Source: Mycetocola zhujimingii
GTDB lineage: Bacteria > Actinomycetota > Actinomycetes > Actinomycetales > Microbacteriaceae
DNA length: 64,000 nucleotides
Assembly (NCBI RefSeq): GCF_003065425.1
Contig: NZ_CP026949.1
Coordinates: 1,736,001-1,800,000 of the forward strand
Direction of reading: 5' to 3'
Shown here one piece after another: positions 34,977-43,941 of the stretch (the first letter of the stretch is position 1; each line of letters opens with the position of its first letter). Both the position numbers and the translations under genes were made by a program. The notes under the pieces were generated by a model, which saw only the letters and a program-made list of their open reading frames with translations, was not told the DNA's origin and made no database searches.

Positions 34977-36290
34977 CTATCCGCGCACCTGGCCGGTACC
35001 CCGGACCGTCCACTTGGTGCTCGTGAGTTCGGAGACCCCCATCGGGCCCCTGGCGTGGAGCTTCTGCGTTGAGATTCCCACCTCTGCACCGAAGCCGAAC
35101 TCGCCACCGTCGGTAAATCGCGTCGAAGCGTTCACCATCACGACAGCTGAATCCACCTCAGCCAGGAACCGCTCGGCGCTTGACACGCTCTCGGTGATGA
35201 TCGATTCGGTGTGCCCGGTGGAGTACTGGCTGATGTGGTCGATCGCCTCGTCGAGGCCGTCCACCACCCTGACCGAGATGTCGAGGCTCATGTGCTCTGT
35301 TGCCCAGTCCTCCTCGGTCGCGACGAGGGCATCAGGCCAGATGGCACGCGTCGCATCGTCAGCGTGGATTGTGACACCGGATTCCGCCAACCGCGCGAGC
35401 ACGCCCGGAAGCAACCGGTCTGCGGCTGCGGCGTGCACCAGAACGGTCTCAACGGCGTTGCACACGCTGGGACGCTGCACCTTGGCGTTGTGCACGATGT
35501 CCGTTGCCCAGTCCTCCCGAGCCGACTCGTCGAGGTAAATGTGGACAACGCCAGCCCCGGTCTCGATCACAGGAACGCGCGACTCGGTCACCACCGCCTG
35601 GATGAGTGACGCACTCCCCCTCGGAACGAGAACGTCGACGAGGCCGCGCGCCTGCATCAGCCGCGTCGCGCCGTCCCGACCGAACTCGTCGATGGTCTGC
35701 GCGGCGCCCGAAGGCAGTCCTACCGAGCCGAGGGCATCCTGAATCACCTCAACGAGCCTGCCGTTCGTGTTCTCGGCAGCGGAACCGCCACGCAGAACGA
35801 CAGCGTTACCGCTCTTGATCGCGAGTGCGGCGATGTCGATGGTGACGTTGGGGCGCGCCTCATAAATCGCCCCGACGACGCCGAACGGCACCCGGATCTG
35901 GTCGATGCGCACGCCGTTGGGCAGGCGCGAGCCGCGAACGCTCTGTCCGATCGGGTCGGTCAGTACCATGATTTCGCGAATCGCCACAGCGAGGGCGTCC
36001 AGTCGGCTCTCGTCGAGGCGCAGCCTGTCCAGCAGGCCGACAGCCAGCCCGTTTGCGCGTCCGTTCTCGAGGTCCTTCGCGTTCGCGGCGAGGATCTTCT
36101 CACTTGCCTCAGAGAGTCCGACGGCCATCGCTTCGAGGGCGGCGTTTTTCAGATCCCCGGATGCCGTCGCCAGCACGCGGGATGCGTCGCGCGCTCGGAG
36201 GAGGCGCTCGTCGAACGACACCCCGTGGCCGGGATCGGCGAGTGAGCTCGCGGTGGACGAAGCGATGTCTACGGCAGCGGTGTCGGTCAT
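34977..36290 (-). CDS. proA: Gamma-glutamyl phosphate reductase
   Basis: 437 residues from ATG 36290. ProA reduces gamma-glutamyl phosphate with NADPH, the second step from glutamate to proline. It has the aldehyde-dehydrogenase-like fold with the catalytic cysteine in KVQRPSVCNAVETVLVH and the nucleotide-binding region YEARPNVTIDIAALAIKSGN. The C-terminus (STRFTDGGEFGFGAEVGIST) is typical. It follows proB by ten bases in the same operon, so the first two steps of proline synthesis are made together. Confidence 0.96.
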   Translation of the reverse strand: MTDTAAVDIASSTASSLADPGHGVSFDERLLRARDASRVLATASGDLKNAALEAMAVGLSEASEKILAANAKDLENGRANGLAVGLLDRLRLDESRLDALAVAIREIMVLTDPIGQSVRGSRLPNGVRIDQIRVPFGVVGAIYEARPNVTIDIAALAIKSGNAVVLRGGSAAENTNGRLVEVIQDALGSVGLPSGAAQTIDEFGRDGATRLMQARGLVDVLVPRGSASLIQAVVTESRVPVIETGAGVVHIYLDESAREDWATDIVHNAKVQRPSVCNAVETVLVHAAAADRLLPGVLARLAESGVTIHADDATRAIWPDALVATEEDWATEHMSLDISVRVVDGLDEAIDHISQYSTGHTESIITESVSSAERFLAEVDSAVVMVNASTRFTDGGEFGFGAEVGISTQKLHARGPMGVSELTSTKWTVRGTGQVRG

Positions 36291-36300
36291 AAGACCGATA

Positions 36301-37110
36301 TTAGCCAGCCGCAGGCGTACGTTCGACCCGTTCCGCCGGCACGAACCACGTTCCGACGGCTTCACCGTTCAAAGCGCGAGCAACATTGTCCGTCGACGTG
36401 ATGAGGACGCCGGCTCCCGCATCGGCGGCAAGGCGGGCCGCAGACACCTTGGTGGATGCTCCCCCGGTCCCGACGCCGACAGCTCCGGCGCCGCCGAACG
36501 TCACACCGATGAGGGCGTCTCCGCGCTCCACCCGGCTGATCGGTTCGGCGCCGGCCTCGGCTGGAGGCTTCGTGTAGAGCGCGTCCACATCGCTGAGCAG
36601 CACGAGCGCGTCAGCGTGAATGAGGATCGACACGAGTGCAGCGAGCCGATCGTTGTCACCGAAACGGATCTCGTGTGTAGCAACTGTGTCGTTCTCGTTG
36701 ACAATGGGAAGGATCCTGAGCGCGAGCAACCGCTCCATGGCGCGCTGGGCGTTCGAGCGGTGAGCGTCGTTCTCGAGATCACCCGCGGTGAGCAACACCT
36801 GTCCGGCTACGATCCCGTAGCGGTCAAGGCTGTCCTGGTAGCGGTAGATGAGCACGTTCTGCCCCACCGCCGCCGCGGCCTGCTGGGTAGCGAGGTCGAC
36901 CGGCCGGTTGGTGAGCGCCAGGTACGGCATCCCGGTCGCGATCGCACCGCTCGAGACGAGAACGATCTCGGCGCCCCGCCCGTGGGCCGCGGCAAGCGCG
37001 TCCACGAGCGGTGCAATCTGACCGGCGTTGTCCCCGCTGATCGACGATGATCCCACCTTGACGACAACCCGCCTGGCCGAAGCCAGGTCGGACCGATCAG
37101 CTACCGTCAT
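36301..37110 (-). CDS. proB: Glutamate 5-kinase
   Basis: 269 residues. ProB phosphorylates glutamate to gamma-glutamyl phosphate. The amino-acid kinase domain is complete: VVVKVGSSSISG at the N-terminus, VLVSSGAIATGM, NENDTVATHEIRFGDNDRLA and GVGTGGASTKVSAARLA. The C-terminal PUA domain of the E. coli enzyme is missing, so this is the short form. It starts four bases after the obg stop and leads directly into proA. Confidence 0.95.
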   Translation of the reverse strand: MTVADRSDLASARRVVVKVGSSSISGDNAGQIAPLVDALAAAHGRGAEIVLVSSGAIATGMPYLALTNRPVDLATQQAAAAVGQNVLIYRYQDSLDRYGIVAGQVLLTAGDLENDAHRSNAQRAMERLLALRILPIVNENDTVATHEIRFGDNDRLAALVSILIHADALVLLSDVDALYTKPPAEAGAEPISRVERGDALIGVTFGGAGAVGVGTGGASTKVSAARLAADAGAGVLITSTDNVARALNGEAVGTWFVPAERVERTPAAG

Positions 37111-37113
37111 GAC

Positions 37114-38670
37114 CTATTTTTCTCCCTCAGCGCTGGCTGCTTCGGCGGCCGCGCGTTCTTCATCCTCGTACTGGTCGCGCCACAGCCCGGCTTCCCGTTC
37201 GCGAACCATTTCGGCACGCGCTTCGGTTTTCGCATCCATCCGCTCGAAGTACTCCTCGCGGCGCTGGTTGCGGGTCGGGCGGTTGTTCGCGTCGAGCCTC
37301 GCATCGAGTCCACGAGGAGTCGTGATCATCTCGGCGGACGAGGTCAGCGTCGGCTCCCAGTCGAAGACCACACCGTTGTCAGAACCGATGATGACCGTGG
37401 ATCCACCGACAGCACCCGCCTTGAAGAGGCCATCTTCGACGCCGAGCTTCGCGAGGCGGTCGGCAAGGTAGCCCACTGCTTCGTCGTTCGTGAAGTCGGT
37501 CTGCTGCACCCAGCGCTCGGGCTTGGCGCCACGAACACGGTAGATGTTGCCGAAGCTGCCGCCCTCGACGGTGACCGTGAACTTGGACTCGTCGACGGGA
37601 CGGGGGCGGATGACGATGCGGGGGTGTGCGGCTTCGTGCTCGGCCTTGGCCTTGCGTTCGGCCTCGACCAGGTCGCCCAGTGCGTAGGAGAGCTGGCGCA
37701 ATCCCTCGTGGCTGACCGTCGAGATCTCGAACACGCGGTATCCGCGGGCTTCGAGTTCGGGCTTGACCAGCTCGGCGAGGTCCTTGCCCTCTGGAACGTC
37801 CACTTTATTGAGCGCGATCAGCTGGGGGCGCTCAAGGAGCGGCGTCTGGCCCTCAGGTACCGGGTACGCGCCGAGCTCACCGAGGATGATGTCGAGGTCG
37901 CTGATCGGGTCACGACCCGGCTCGAGGGTCGCGCAGTCGAGGACGTGCACGAGGGCAGAGCAGCGCTCAACGTGACGGAGGAACTCGAGTCCGAGTCCCC
38001 TGCCCTCGCTCGCGCCCTCGATGAGTCCGGGGACGTCGGCGACGGTGTAGCGGATCTCTCCGGCCTGGACGACGCCGAGGTTGGGGTGCAGAGTCGTGAA
38101 GGGGTAGTCGGCGATCTTCGGCTTCGCAGCGCTCATGGCGGCGATCAGGCTCGACTTTCCGGCAGAGGGGTAACCGACGAGTGCGACGTCGGCAACAACC
38201 TTGAGCTCGAGGGTGAACGACCCCTCCTGCCCGAGCGTGCCGAGCAGAGCGAACCCGGGAGCCTTCCGCTTGGTGGTCGAGAGAGCCGCGTTGCCGAGGC
38301 CACCCTGTCCACCCTGCGCGATGACGTAACGGATGCCTGGCTCGGCGAAGTCGATCAGTTCGTTGCCATCGGCGTCCTTGACGACGGTTCCGACCGGTAC
38401 GGGCAGTTCGAGTTCTTCACCCGTCGTCCCCGCGCGGTGGTCGCCCATGCCTGGGCCACCGTTCGGTGAGCTCCGGTGCGGTGAGCGGTGGTAGTTGAGA
38501 AGTGTCGTGACCTGCGGGTCAGAAACGAGGACGATGTCGCCACCGTTACCGCCATTTCCACCATCAGGTCCGGCAAGCGGCTTGAACTTCTCCCGACGCA
38601 CAGACACGCATCCGTTACCGCCGTTTCCAGCACGCAGGTGCAATGTCACCTGATCGACGAATGTGGCCAC
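37114..38670 (-). CDS. obg: Obg/CgtA GTPase
   Basis: 518 residues. Obg is an essential GTPase that helps large-subunit assembly and stress control. Domains: the glycine-rich Obg fold (residues about 1-158), the G domain with GYPSAGKSS (G1), [20 protein letters not shown] (G3 and switch) and ALNKVD (G4), then the OCT domain of Gram-positive Obg (about 355-440) and a charged tail rich in Arg and Glu. It lies downstream of rplU-rpmA but behind their terminator, so it needs its own promoter or readthrough. Confidence 0.96.
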   Translation of the reverse strand: MATFVDQVTLHLRAGNGGNGCVSVRREKFKPLAGPDGGNGGNGGDIVLVSDPQVTTLLNYHRSPHRSSPNGGPGMGDHRAGTTGEELELPVPVGTVVKDADGNELIDFAEPGIRYVIAQGGQGGLGNAALSTTKRKAPGFALLGTLGQEGSFTLELKVVADVALVGYPSAGKSSLIAAMSAAKPKIADYPFTTLHPNLGVVQAGEIRYTVADVPGLIEGASEGRGLGLEFLRHVERCSALVHVLDCATLEPGRDPISDLDIILGELGAYPVPEGQTPLLERPQLIALNKVDVPEGKDLAELVKPELEARGYRVFEISTVSHEGLRQLSYALGDLVEAERKAKAEHEAAHPRIVIRPRPVDESKFTVTVEGGSFGNIYRVRGAKPERWVQQTDFTNDEAVGYLADRLAKLGVEDGLFKAGAVGGSTVIIGSDNGVVFDWEPTLTSSAEMITTPRGLDARLDANNRPTRNQRREEYFERMDAKTEARAEMVREREAGLWRDQYEDEERAAAEAASAEGEK

Positions 38671-38702
38671 GAGAGCCCTCCAAATTAGTTTGTTCTTCTA
38701 CA

Positions 38703-38739
38703 TAAAAAACTCAGGGGCGAGCCGAAGCTCGCCCCTGAG
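38703..38739 (-). terminator. Terminator after rplU-rpmA
   Basis: A perfect 13-bp stem (CTCAGGGGCGAGC at 38710-38722, CGAA loop, complement at 38727-38739) followed on the minus strand by TTTTTTATG. Confidence 0.92.
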
Positions 38740-38756
38740 ACACATCGAACTGATGC

Positions 38757-39017
38757 CTATTCGGCAGCTGCCGTCACGATGTTGATGACCTTGCGGCCGC
38801 CCTTCGCGCCGAACTCGACGGCTCCTGCCTCGAGGGCGAAGAGCGTGTCGTCACCGCCGCGTCCGACGTTGACGCCGGGGTGGAAGTGCGTGCCGCGCTG
38901 GCGAACGATGATCTCGCCTGCTGAGACAACCTGACCGCCAAAGCGCTTCACGCCGAGGCGCTGTGCGTTGGAGTCGCGACCGTTGCGAGTGGAACTCGCG
39001 CCCTTTTTGTGTGCCAT
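38757..39017 (-). CDS. rpmA: 50S ribosomal protein L27
   Basis: 86 residues, normal length. Starts [16 protein letters not shown], followed by [20 protein letters not shown], the unmistakable L27 sequence. L27 sits near the peptidyl transferase centre of the large subunit. The N-terminus starts directly without the cleavable leader seen in Firmicutes. It follows rplU by 18 bases and ends in a strong terminator. Confidence 0.98.
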   Translation of the reverse strand: MAHKKGASSTRNGRDSNAQRLGVKRFGGQVVSAGEIIVRQRGTHFHPGVNVGRGGDDTLFALEAGAVEFGAKGGRKVINIVTAAAE

Positions 39018-39035
39018 CTCTGTTCTCCCTCAGGC

Positions 39036-39344
39036 TTACTTGATGCCGGTGATCTTGACGCGTGTGAGCTCCTGACGGTGCCCCTGACGCTTCTTGTAAC
39101 CGGTCTTGTTCTTGAACTTCTGGATGTGAATCTTGGGGCCGCGGAGGTTCTCGATGAACTCAGCCGTGACTGTGACCTTTGCGAGCGACTCGGCGTCAGT
39201 GGTGATCTTGTCACCGTCGACGAGGAGAACAGCGGCCAGTTCGACCTTGCCGTCCTTGATGCTCTTGACGCGGTCCATCGTCACAATGGTGCCGACCTCT
39301 ACCTTTTCCTGCCGACCACCGGCGCGCACTACTGCGTAAACCAC
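39036..39344 (-). CDS. rplU: 50S ribosomal protein L21
   Basis: 102 residues. Starts [18 protein letters not shown] and ends [20 protein letters not shown], the classic L21 pattern. L21 binds 23S rRNA in the large subunit. It is first in the rplU-rpmA pair. The upstream gap (39345-39563) should carry its promoter; a TTGACA-like element lies there on the minus strand, but I could not match a -10 with certainty. Confidence 0.98.
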   Translation of the reverse strand: MVYAVVRAGGRQEKVEVGTIVTMDRVKSIKDGKVELAAVLLVDGDKITTDAESLAKVTVTAEFIENLRGPKIHIQKFKNKTGYKKRQGHRQELTRVKITGIK

Positions 39345-39550
39345 TTCTCGTACCTACTTCTCTTGGGAGCTTGTGCTCCGAGTTGAATCTGTCAAGGAAT
39401 ATTCACTGTGCGGTAGACCCCAGCGGGAAGGGAGGTCAAGCTGACAGAAAACCATGGGCAAAACGCGGGATAAGCCAACGTGCACCAACAGGAAACTTTA
39501 CTTGATCACACCCGATCTCACAAATGCACGCCCAGCCGTGTCGCAATTCG

Positions 39551-39556
39551 TAGACT
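39551..39556 (+). promoter_or_regulatory. -10 box of the DUF4031 gene
   Basis: TAGACT seven bases before ATG 39564; no ribosome-binding site is present. Confidence 0.5.
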
Positions 39557-39563
39557 TCACATC

Positions 39564-39848
39564 ATGACCGTGCTCATCGACACTCCGTTATGGCCGGCAC
39601 ACAACACACTCTGGTCCCACCTCATCAGCGATGTTTCTCTCGATGAGTTGCACGCGTTCGCCGCACGTCATTCACTCCCCCGGCGCAGCTTCGACCTCGA
39701 TCACTATGACGTGCCGCAGGAACGCTTCGAGGAGCTGGTCGCCGGTGGTGCCGTACCGGTGAGCGCGAATGTCCTCGTCCGCCGGCTGATCGAGAGCAAC
39801 CTCAGGGTGACGGCGAAGGAACGCAAACGGCGGTCGACCCTCGGGTGA
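39564..39848 (+). CDS. DUF4031 protein
   Basis: 94 residues. Begins MTVLIDTPLWPAHNTLWSHL and contains the family's SFDLDHYDVPQERFEEL and VSANVLVRRL. The function is unknown; in my recollection the family is widespread in actinobacteria. The ATG is set by the -10 box seven bases upstream, excluding the longer frame from 39480. The last codons lie in the left arm of a terminator hairpin shared with rne. Confidence 0.85.
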   Translation: MTVLIDTPLWPAHNTLWSHLISDVSLDELHAFAARHSLPRRSFDLDHYDVPQERFEELVAGGAVPVSANVLVRRLIESNLRVTAKERKRRSTLG

Positions 39849-39863
39849 GGGCGACCGCCGTTT
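39825..39863. terminator. Bidirectional terminator between DUF4031 and rne
   Basis: A perfect 12-bp stem (AAACGGCGGTCG at 39825-39836, complement at 39852-39863). The left arm is inside the DUF4031 reading frame, and the arms' outer A/T ends give short U tracts in both directions. Confidence 0.75.
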
Positions 39864-39875
39864 CGTCGTTACTCG

Positions 39876-42617
39876 TTAGTCAGCAGCCGGGGCGGATGTT
39901 CCGGCGTCTGCGTCGTGAGCGACAGGAGTCCCGGTCAGGCCGGCTGTCGTAACCCGGCGACGACGTGCGCGGCCGGTTCCGGGAAGCTTGGGCTCCGGAA
40001 GCGCGTCGAGCACTGAGCCGAGGAGGTCCTCTGCGTCGCGCGGGTCGACTCTCTTCGCCTTGCGTGCGGGCTCGAGGGGGATGTCGAGGATCGACAGCGC
40101 GTCCCGGGCGTCCGTACGGGAATCGGCAACCTGGGGCTCGGGGGCCGGCCTGCTGGTGTCCGGTTTGCTCGTTTCCGGCCGGCTGGCAGGAGCCGAGCTC
40201 TCGGCACGAGAGTCAGGCGCAGCTTCCTCGGCCTGGCCTGCTGAGCCGCCACCCGAGTTCCCCTGTGCCGATCCGGCGCCACGGTTCTGGCTCTTCTGGT
40301 TCTTCCGGCGTTCGTTGCGTCGCTCGCTGCGTGACTCATTGCGTCGCTCGCTGGCTGCGGGCTGCTCCGTCACCTGATCGGTCGACTGTGCGTCGTCCGC
40401 GTGAACAACGATCGTTGATGCGGCGATCTTCGCGAGGGCGTTCTTCGCGTCATCGGTGATGGCGTGTGTCGGTGCCTTCGGTGCCTGGCCGGCGTTGTTT
40501 CCTCCGCCGTTGCCGTTGGTGTTGCCACCGTTGCCGTTTCCATTGCCATTGCTGTTCGAGGTGCCACCCTTGCCGCGACGCTTGGTCTCGGGCTGGGGGG
40601 TCTGGCGGTGCTTGACGATCGGATCGTGGTGCACGATGACACCGCGTCCTGCACACACCTCGCATGGCTCACTGAATGACTCGAGCAGGCCAAGGCCCAG
40701 CTTCTTGCGCGTCATCTGAACGAGACCGAGCGAGGTCACCTCGGCGACCTGGTGCTTGGTCCGGTCACGGCTGAGGCACTCGATCAGGCGGCGCAAAACG
40801 AGATCGCGGTTGGATTCAAGCACCATGTCGATGAAGTCGACGACGATGATTCCACCGATGTCGCGCAGCCGAAGCTGGCGGACGATCTCCTCGGCGGATT
40901 CGAGGTTGTTCTTCGTTACCGTCTCCTCGAGGTTTCCGCCTGAACCGACGAATTTTCCCGTGTTGACGTCGACGACGGTCATCGCCTCGGTGCGGTCAAT
41001 GACGAGCGATCCACCGGAGGGCAGCCAGACCTTGCGGTCGAGGGCCTTCTCGATCTGTTCCGTGATGCGGTACTCGTCGAAGACGTCCCGGTTTCCCTCG
41101 TAGCGCTCGACGCGCTCGAGGAGGTCGGGCGCGACGCCACGAAGGTAGCTTTCGATGACTTCCTGCGCGTCATCGCCGGCGATAAGCATCTTCTGGAAGT
41201 CCTCGTTGAACACATCGCGGACGATCTTGATCAGCAGGTCAGGCTCGGAGTGCAGCAGAGCTGGCGCCTGAACGCTCTCCATCTGCCGTGAGATCTCTGC
41301 CCACTGGTTGATCAGGCGATTGACGTCGAGCGTGAGCTGCTCCTCGGTTGCACCCTCAGCAGCGGTGCGCACGATGACGCCGACGTTGTCGGGAAGCACC
41401 TCTTTGAGGATCTTCTTGAGGCGCGCGCGTTCGGTGTCAGGAAGCTTGCGTGAGATGCCGTTCATCGAGCCGTTGGGCACGTAGACGAGGTAACGGCCGG
41501 GAAGCGACACCTGGCTGGTCAGTCGAGCACCCTTGTGTCCGACCGGGTCCTTGGTGACCTGGACGAGAACGCGGTCGCCCGGCTTGAGCGCCAGTTCGAT
41601 GCGGCGCGGCTGGTTTCCGGTCTCTGCGGCGTCCCAGTCGACTTCGCCCGAGTACAGCACGGCGTTGCGTCCGCGTCCGATGTCGACGAAGGCTGCTTCC
41701 ATGCTCGGCAGCACGTTCTGTACGCGGCCAAGGTAGACGTTTCCGATGAGGGATGCCTCTTCGTTACGCGCGACGTAGTGCTCAACGAGAACGCCGTCTT
41801 CGAGGACGCCGATCTGAATCTTGTTGCTCTTCGAGCGGACGATCATCGTGCGGTCGACCGACTCGCGACGGGCGAGGAACTCTGCCTCGGTGACAACCGG
41901 GCGGCGGCGTCCGGCATCACGGCCGTCGCGTCGTCGCTGTTTCTTCGCTTCGAGGCGCGTCGAGCCCTTGATGCGCTGCGGCTCGGTGATCTGCTCGACC
42001 TCGCGCGGCTGTTCCCGCGGCTGCCTGACCTTGACCACGGTGTTGGCCGGATCGTTTTGTCCTGAACGGCGTTCGTCGCCCGAGCGGCGGCGGGCGCGGC
42101 GGCGGACCGTCGACGGCTCGTCGTCCTCGTCATCGTCATCGTCGATCACGTCATCGCGATAATCACGCGCGGGGAGCGGCTTGACGTCGGGCGCCTGGAA
42201 GAACAGCGCTGTCGTCGGCGCTGTGGAGTACGCGGCGAAGATGCCGGACGCCGTGCTCCCAGCGGTCTTCGCGGGCTCGGCAGCGTTTGTTGCTGACTGC
42301 TCGCCAGCAGTCTCGGCTTCGGGCTGAGGGGCGTCGGCGACATCGCCAGCGGCGTCGTGGGCTGCGGACTCGTCATCGGCTGCAACGCCCTCGGGGGCCA
42401 CAGGCTCGGCGTCGGATGACGACGCACCCTCGGCGTCAGCGCGTTGAGGTGCGTCTTGCTCGCCGAGTCCGTCTGATGCGGCATCCGGTGCCTGAATGCC
42501 AGCACTCGGCGTCAGGAACGCCTGCTCCTCGGCTACCTGATTCTCGGTGCTTTCGAGCGCTGCGCCCTCGCTGTTGGTTGATGTGTCGGCCGTGTTATCA
42601 AAATTTTCATTCACCAT
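39876..42617 (-). CDS. rne: Ribonuclease E/G
   Basis: 913 residues from ATG 42617. RNase E/G is the main single-strand endonuclease of mRNA decay and rRNA maturation. An acidic, Ala-rich region (about 1-230) comes first, then the S1 domain (NVYLGRVQNVLPSMEAAFVD, near 300), the catalytic DNase-I-like part with Asp residues in MTVVDVNTGKF and IIVVDFIDM, the Zn-link CEVCAG, and a Gly/Asn-rich and Arg-rich disordered tail. The layout, with unstructured regions on both sides of the core, is actinobacterial. The exact start is uncertain: ATG 42635 and GTG 42614 are alternatives, and the AGGA near ATG 42617 is too close for it but suits the GTG. Confidence 0.93.
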   Translation of the reverse strand: MVNENFDNTADTSTNSEGAALESTENQVAEEQAFLTPSAGIQAPDAASDGLGEQDAPQRADAEGASSSDAEPVAPEGVAADDESAAHDAAGDVADAPQPEAETAGEQSATNAAEPAKTAGSTASGIFAAYSTAPTTALFFQAPDVKPLPARDYRDDVIDDDDDEDDEPSTVRRRARRRSGDERRSGQNDPANTVVKVRQPREQPREVEQITEPQRIKGSTRLEAKKQRRRDGRDAGRRRPVVTEAEFLARRESVDRTMIVRSKSNKIQIGVLEDGVLVEHYVARNEEASLIGNVYLGRVQNVLPSMEAAFVDIGRGRNAVLYSGEVDWDAAETGNQPRRIELALKPGDRVLVQVTKDPVGHKGARLTSQVSLPGRYLVYVPNGSMNGISRKLPDTERARLKKILKEVLPDNVGVIVRTAAEGATEEQLTLDVNRLINQWAEISRQMESVQAPALLHSEPDLLIKIVRDVFNEDFQKMLIAGDDAQEVIESYLRGVAPDLLERVERYEGNRDVFDEYRITEQIEKALDRKVWLPSGGSLVIDRTEAMTVVDVNTGKFVGSGGNLEETVTKNNLESAEEIVRQLRLRDIGGIIVVDFIDMVLESNRDLVLRRLIECLSRDRTKHQVAEVTSLGLVQMTRKKLGLGLLESFSEPCEVCAGRGVIVHHDPIVKHRQTPQPETKRRGKGGTSNSNGNGNGNGGNTNGNGGGNNAGQAPKAPTHAITDDAKNALAKIAASTIVVHADDAQSTDQVTEQPAASERRNESRSERRNERRKNQKSQNRGAGSAQGNSGGGSAGQAEEAAPDSRAESSAPASRPETSKPDTSRPAPEPQVADSRTDARDALSILDIPLEPARKAKRVDPRDAEDLLGSVLDALPEPKLPGTGRARRRRVTTAGLTGTPVAHDADAGTSAPAAD

Positions 42618-42895
42618 TCCTGGTGCACTCCTCATCCGGCACGGCAGCCGCGCTGCCCATCCGGGAACTCTCGAGCGGTTTCTCGCTTTCGCGTACTCCC
42701 CGCAAATCCTGTACGTCCACGACCGGCCCTGTGGCTCTGGTCGCGTACCTTCTTTGTCGGCCGTACCCCTTCGAGTTGTGACCGACGAACACTTTTGTCT
42801 CAAACACTGGGCGAACGCTGTTTCATTACGAGCGCCGTGCCCAATAAGCCTTCTGTTGTACGACCCTAGAGCGCGGCCCTATGGTCGTCCATTCA

Positions 42896-42901
42896 TTATC
42901 G
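42896..42901 (-). promoter_or_regulatory. Proposed -10 box of rne
   Basis: GATAAT on the minus strand, about 280 bases before the rne start. It is the best -10 match in the gap and implies a long leader. Confidence 0.4.
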
Positions 42902-42994
42902 CACGGCGGGCGTGCTCAGAGCGATTCTCCCGGCTCGCGCCGCAACACTGTGTCGTTCTCTTGCCGTTCCCTGGAGACGTGAGCCGCGAAGGGC

Positions 42995-43015
42995 TTTGCT
43001 CGGACACAAACGGCC
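42995..43015 (+). repeat. 21-bp repeat, copy 1
   Basis: Contains TGCTCGGACACAAACGG. Direct orientation, with copy 2 starting 40 bases later. Confidence 0.75.
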
Positions 43016-43034
43016 ACTCGCATCGCCCGCGGGC

Positions 43035-43055
43035 CTTGCTCGGACACAAACGGTC
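43035..43055 (+). repeat. 21-bp repeat, copy 2
   Basis: Contains the same 17-base core as copy 1; outer bases differ at two places. Confidence 0.75.
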
Positions 43056-43074
43056 GCACTTCTCACGAAAGTGC

Positions 43075-43095
43075 AGCCCTTTCTGTCCGAGCAGC
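43075..43095 (-). repeat. 21-bp repeat, copy 3 (inverted)
   Basis: Read on the minus strand: TGCTCGGACAGAAAGGG in the core, two differences from copies 1 and 2. It can pair with either of them. Confidence 0.65.
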
Positions 43096-43103
43096 GACTG
43101 ACC

Positions 43104-43124
43104 AGCCATTTGTGACCGAGCAGC
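43104..43124 (-). repeat. 21-bp repeat, copy 4 (inverted)
   Basis: Read on the minus strand: TGCTCGGTCACAAATGG in the core, two differences from copies 1 and 2. It starts 29 bases after copy 3. Confidence 0.65.
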
Positions 43125-43184
43125 GGATGCCGTGCCGCCCCGGACGCGCGGCGGCGTGCCGCGCCGCACCCCGCCTGCGTGTCG

Positions 43185-43190
43185 TACCCT
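43185..43190 (+). promoter_or_regulatory. -10 box of the VKOR gene
   Basis: TACCCT six bases before GTG 43197, which selects that start over the in-frame GTG at 43179. Confidence 0.5.
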
Positions 43191-43196
43191 CGAATC

Positions 43197-43796
43197 GTGA
43201 GCCGCGACGAGACCAACACCCGACCGACTGTCCTCGCAGTCTTTCTCATCCTCGCGGGCATCATCGGTGAGATCGCCGCTTTCGCCCTCACGGTCGAGAA
43301 GATTCACACACTGTCATCGCCCGGCGAGTCGCTGTCGTGCGACTTCAGCGTCCTCGTGCAGTGCGGCGCCAACCTCGAGTCCTGGCAGGGCTCGGTATTC
43401 GGTTTCCCCAACCCGCTGCTCGGCCTCGCGGGCTGGGCCGCTCCGATCGCCGTCGGCATCAGCATCCTCGCCGGTGCCCGCTTCGCGCGCTGGTACTGGG
43501 CGCTATTCAACCTGGGCCTCGCCGGCGCTCTCGCTTTCGTGATCTGGCTGATCTCCCAGAGCATCTTCGTGCTCGGGACCCTGTGCCCGTGGTGCATGGT
43601 CACCTGGTCGGTGACCATCCCCGCGTTCCTCGCCGTGACCCTCTACAACCTGAAAGCCGGGAATCTTCCCGCACCGGCCGGCGTGCGCCGGGCAGCCGGG
43701 GCGCTCTACGGCTGGCTCGTGCCGCTCACCCTGGCCTGCTACCTGATCGTCGCCGTGATCGCGCAGGTGCGCCTCGATGTCCTGCAGCACCTCTAA
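43197..43796 (+). CDS. Vitamin K epoxide reductase (VKOR) family protein
   Basis: 199 residues. Bacterial VKOR reoxidises the periplasmic thiol oxidant (DsbA-like) and passes electrons to quinone, replacing DsbB. A cysteine pair lies in the first external loop (SLSCDFSVLVQCG) and the catalytic CxxC is in GTLCPWCMVTWS. About five TM segments are present. No DsbA-like partner is fused or adjacent here. The gene diverges from rne and converges with ndk through a shared terminator. Confidence 0.92.
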   Translation: MSRDETNTRPTVLAVFLILAGIIGEIAAFALTVEKIHTLSSPGESLSCDFSVLVQCGANLESWQGSVFGFPNPLLGLAGWAAPIAVGISILAGARFARWYWALFNLGLAGALAFVIWLISQSIFVLGTLCPWCMVTWSVTIPAFLAVTLYNLKAGNLPAPAGVRRAAGALYGWLVPLTLACYLIVAVIAQVRLDVLQHL

Positions 43797-43830
43797 CGAG
43801 CGGGGTCGCAGGGTAACGGCATAACGCGCA

Positions 43831-43897
43831 GCGACACAGCGCCTGTTAACGACACGGCGCTCGTTTAAACGACACAGCGCCAGTTAACGACACAGCG
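43831..43897. repeat. Short imperfect tandem repeat after the VKOR gene
   Basis: Four copies of ACGACACAGCGC or close variants, starting near 43831, 43849, 43869 and 43887 (18-20 bp apart). GTTAAC or GTTTAAAC precedes copies 2 to 4. The last copy merges into the terminator stem. Confidence 0.7.
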
Positions 43898-43927
43898 AGG
43901 CGCCCGTTCCCGGGTCGCCTCGCTGTG
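43891..43927. terminator. Bidirectional terminator between VKOR and ndk
   Basis: A 12-bp perfect stem (CACAGCGAGGCG at 43891-43902, complement at 43916-43927) between convergent genes. The left arm is part of the last tandem-repeat copy. U tracts are short. Confidence 0.65.
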
Positions 43928-43941
43928 TTGAGGTGGATCGG

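Larger units (their letters stand above)
42618..43196. other. 579-bp rne/VKOR intergenic region
   Basis: No credible gene. From right to left it holds the VKOR promoter, four copies of a 21-bp repeat (42995-43124), a likely rne promoter (-10 box at 42896-42901), and then about 270 bases that would form a long rne 5' untranslated region. Confidence 0.6.

Noticed and set aside
42547-43101. A protein-coding gene between rne and VKOR
   Set aside because: Open frames on either strand have no recognisable domain, no start signal and cover the repeats and promoter.
43831-43897. CRISPR array
   Set aside because: Units of 18-20 bp with almost no spacer, four imperfect copies and no cas genes.
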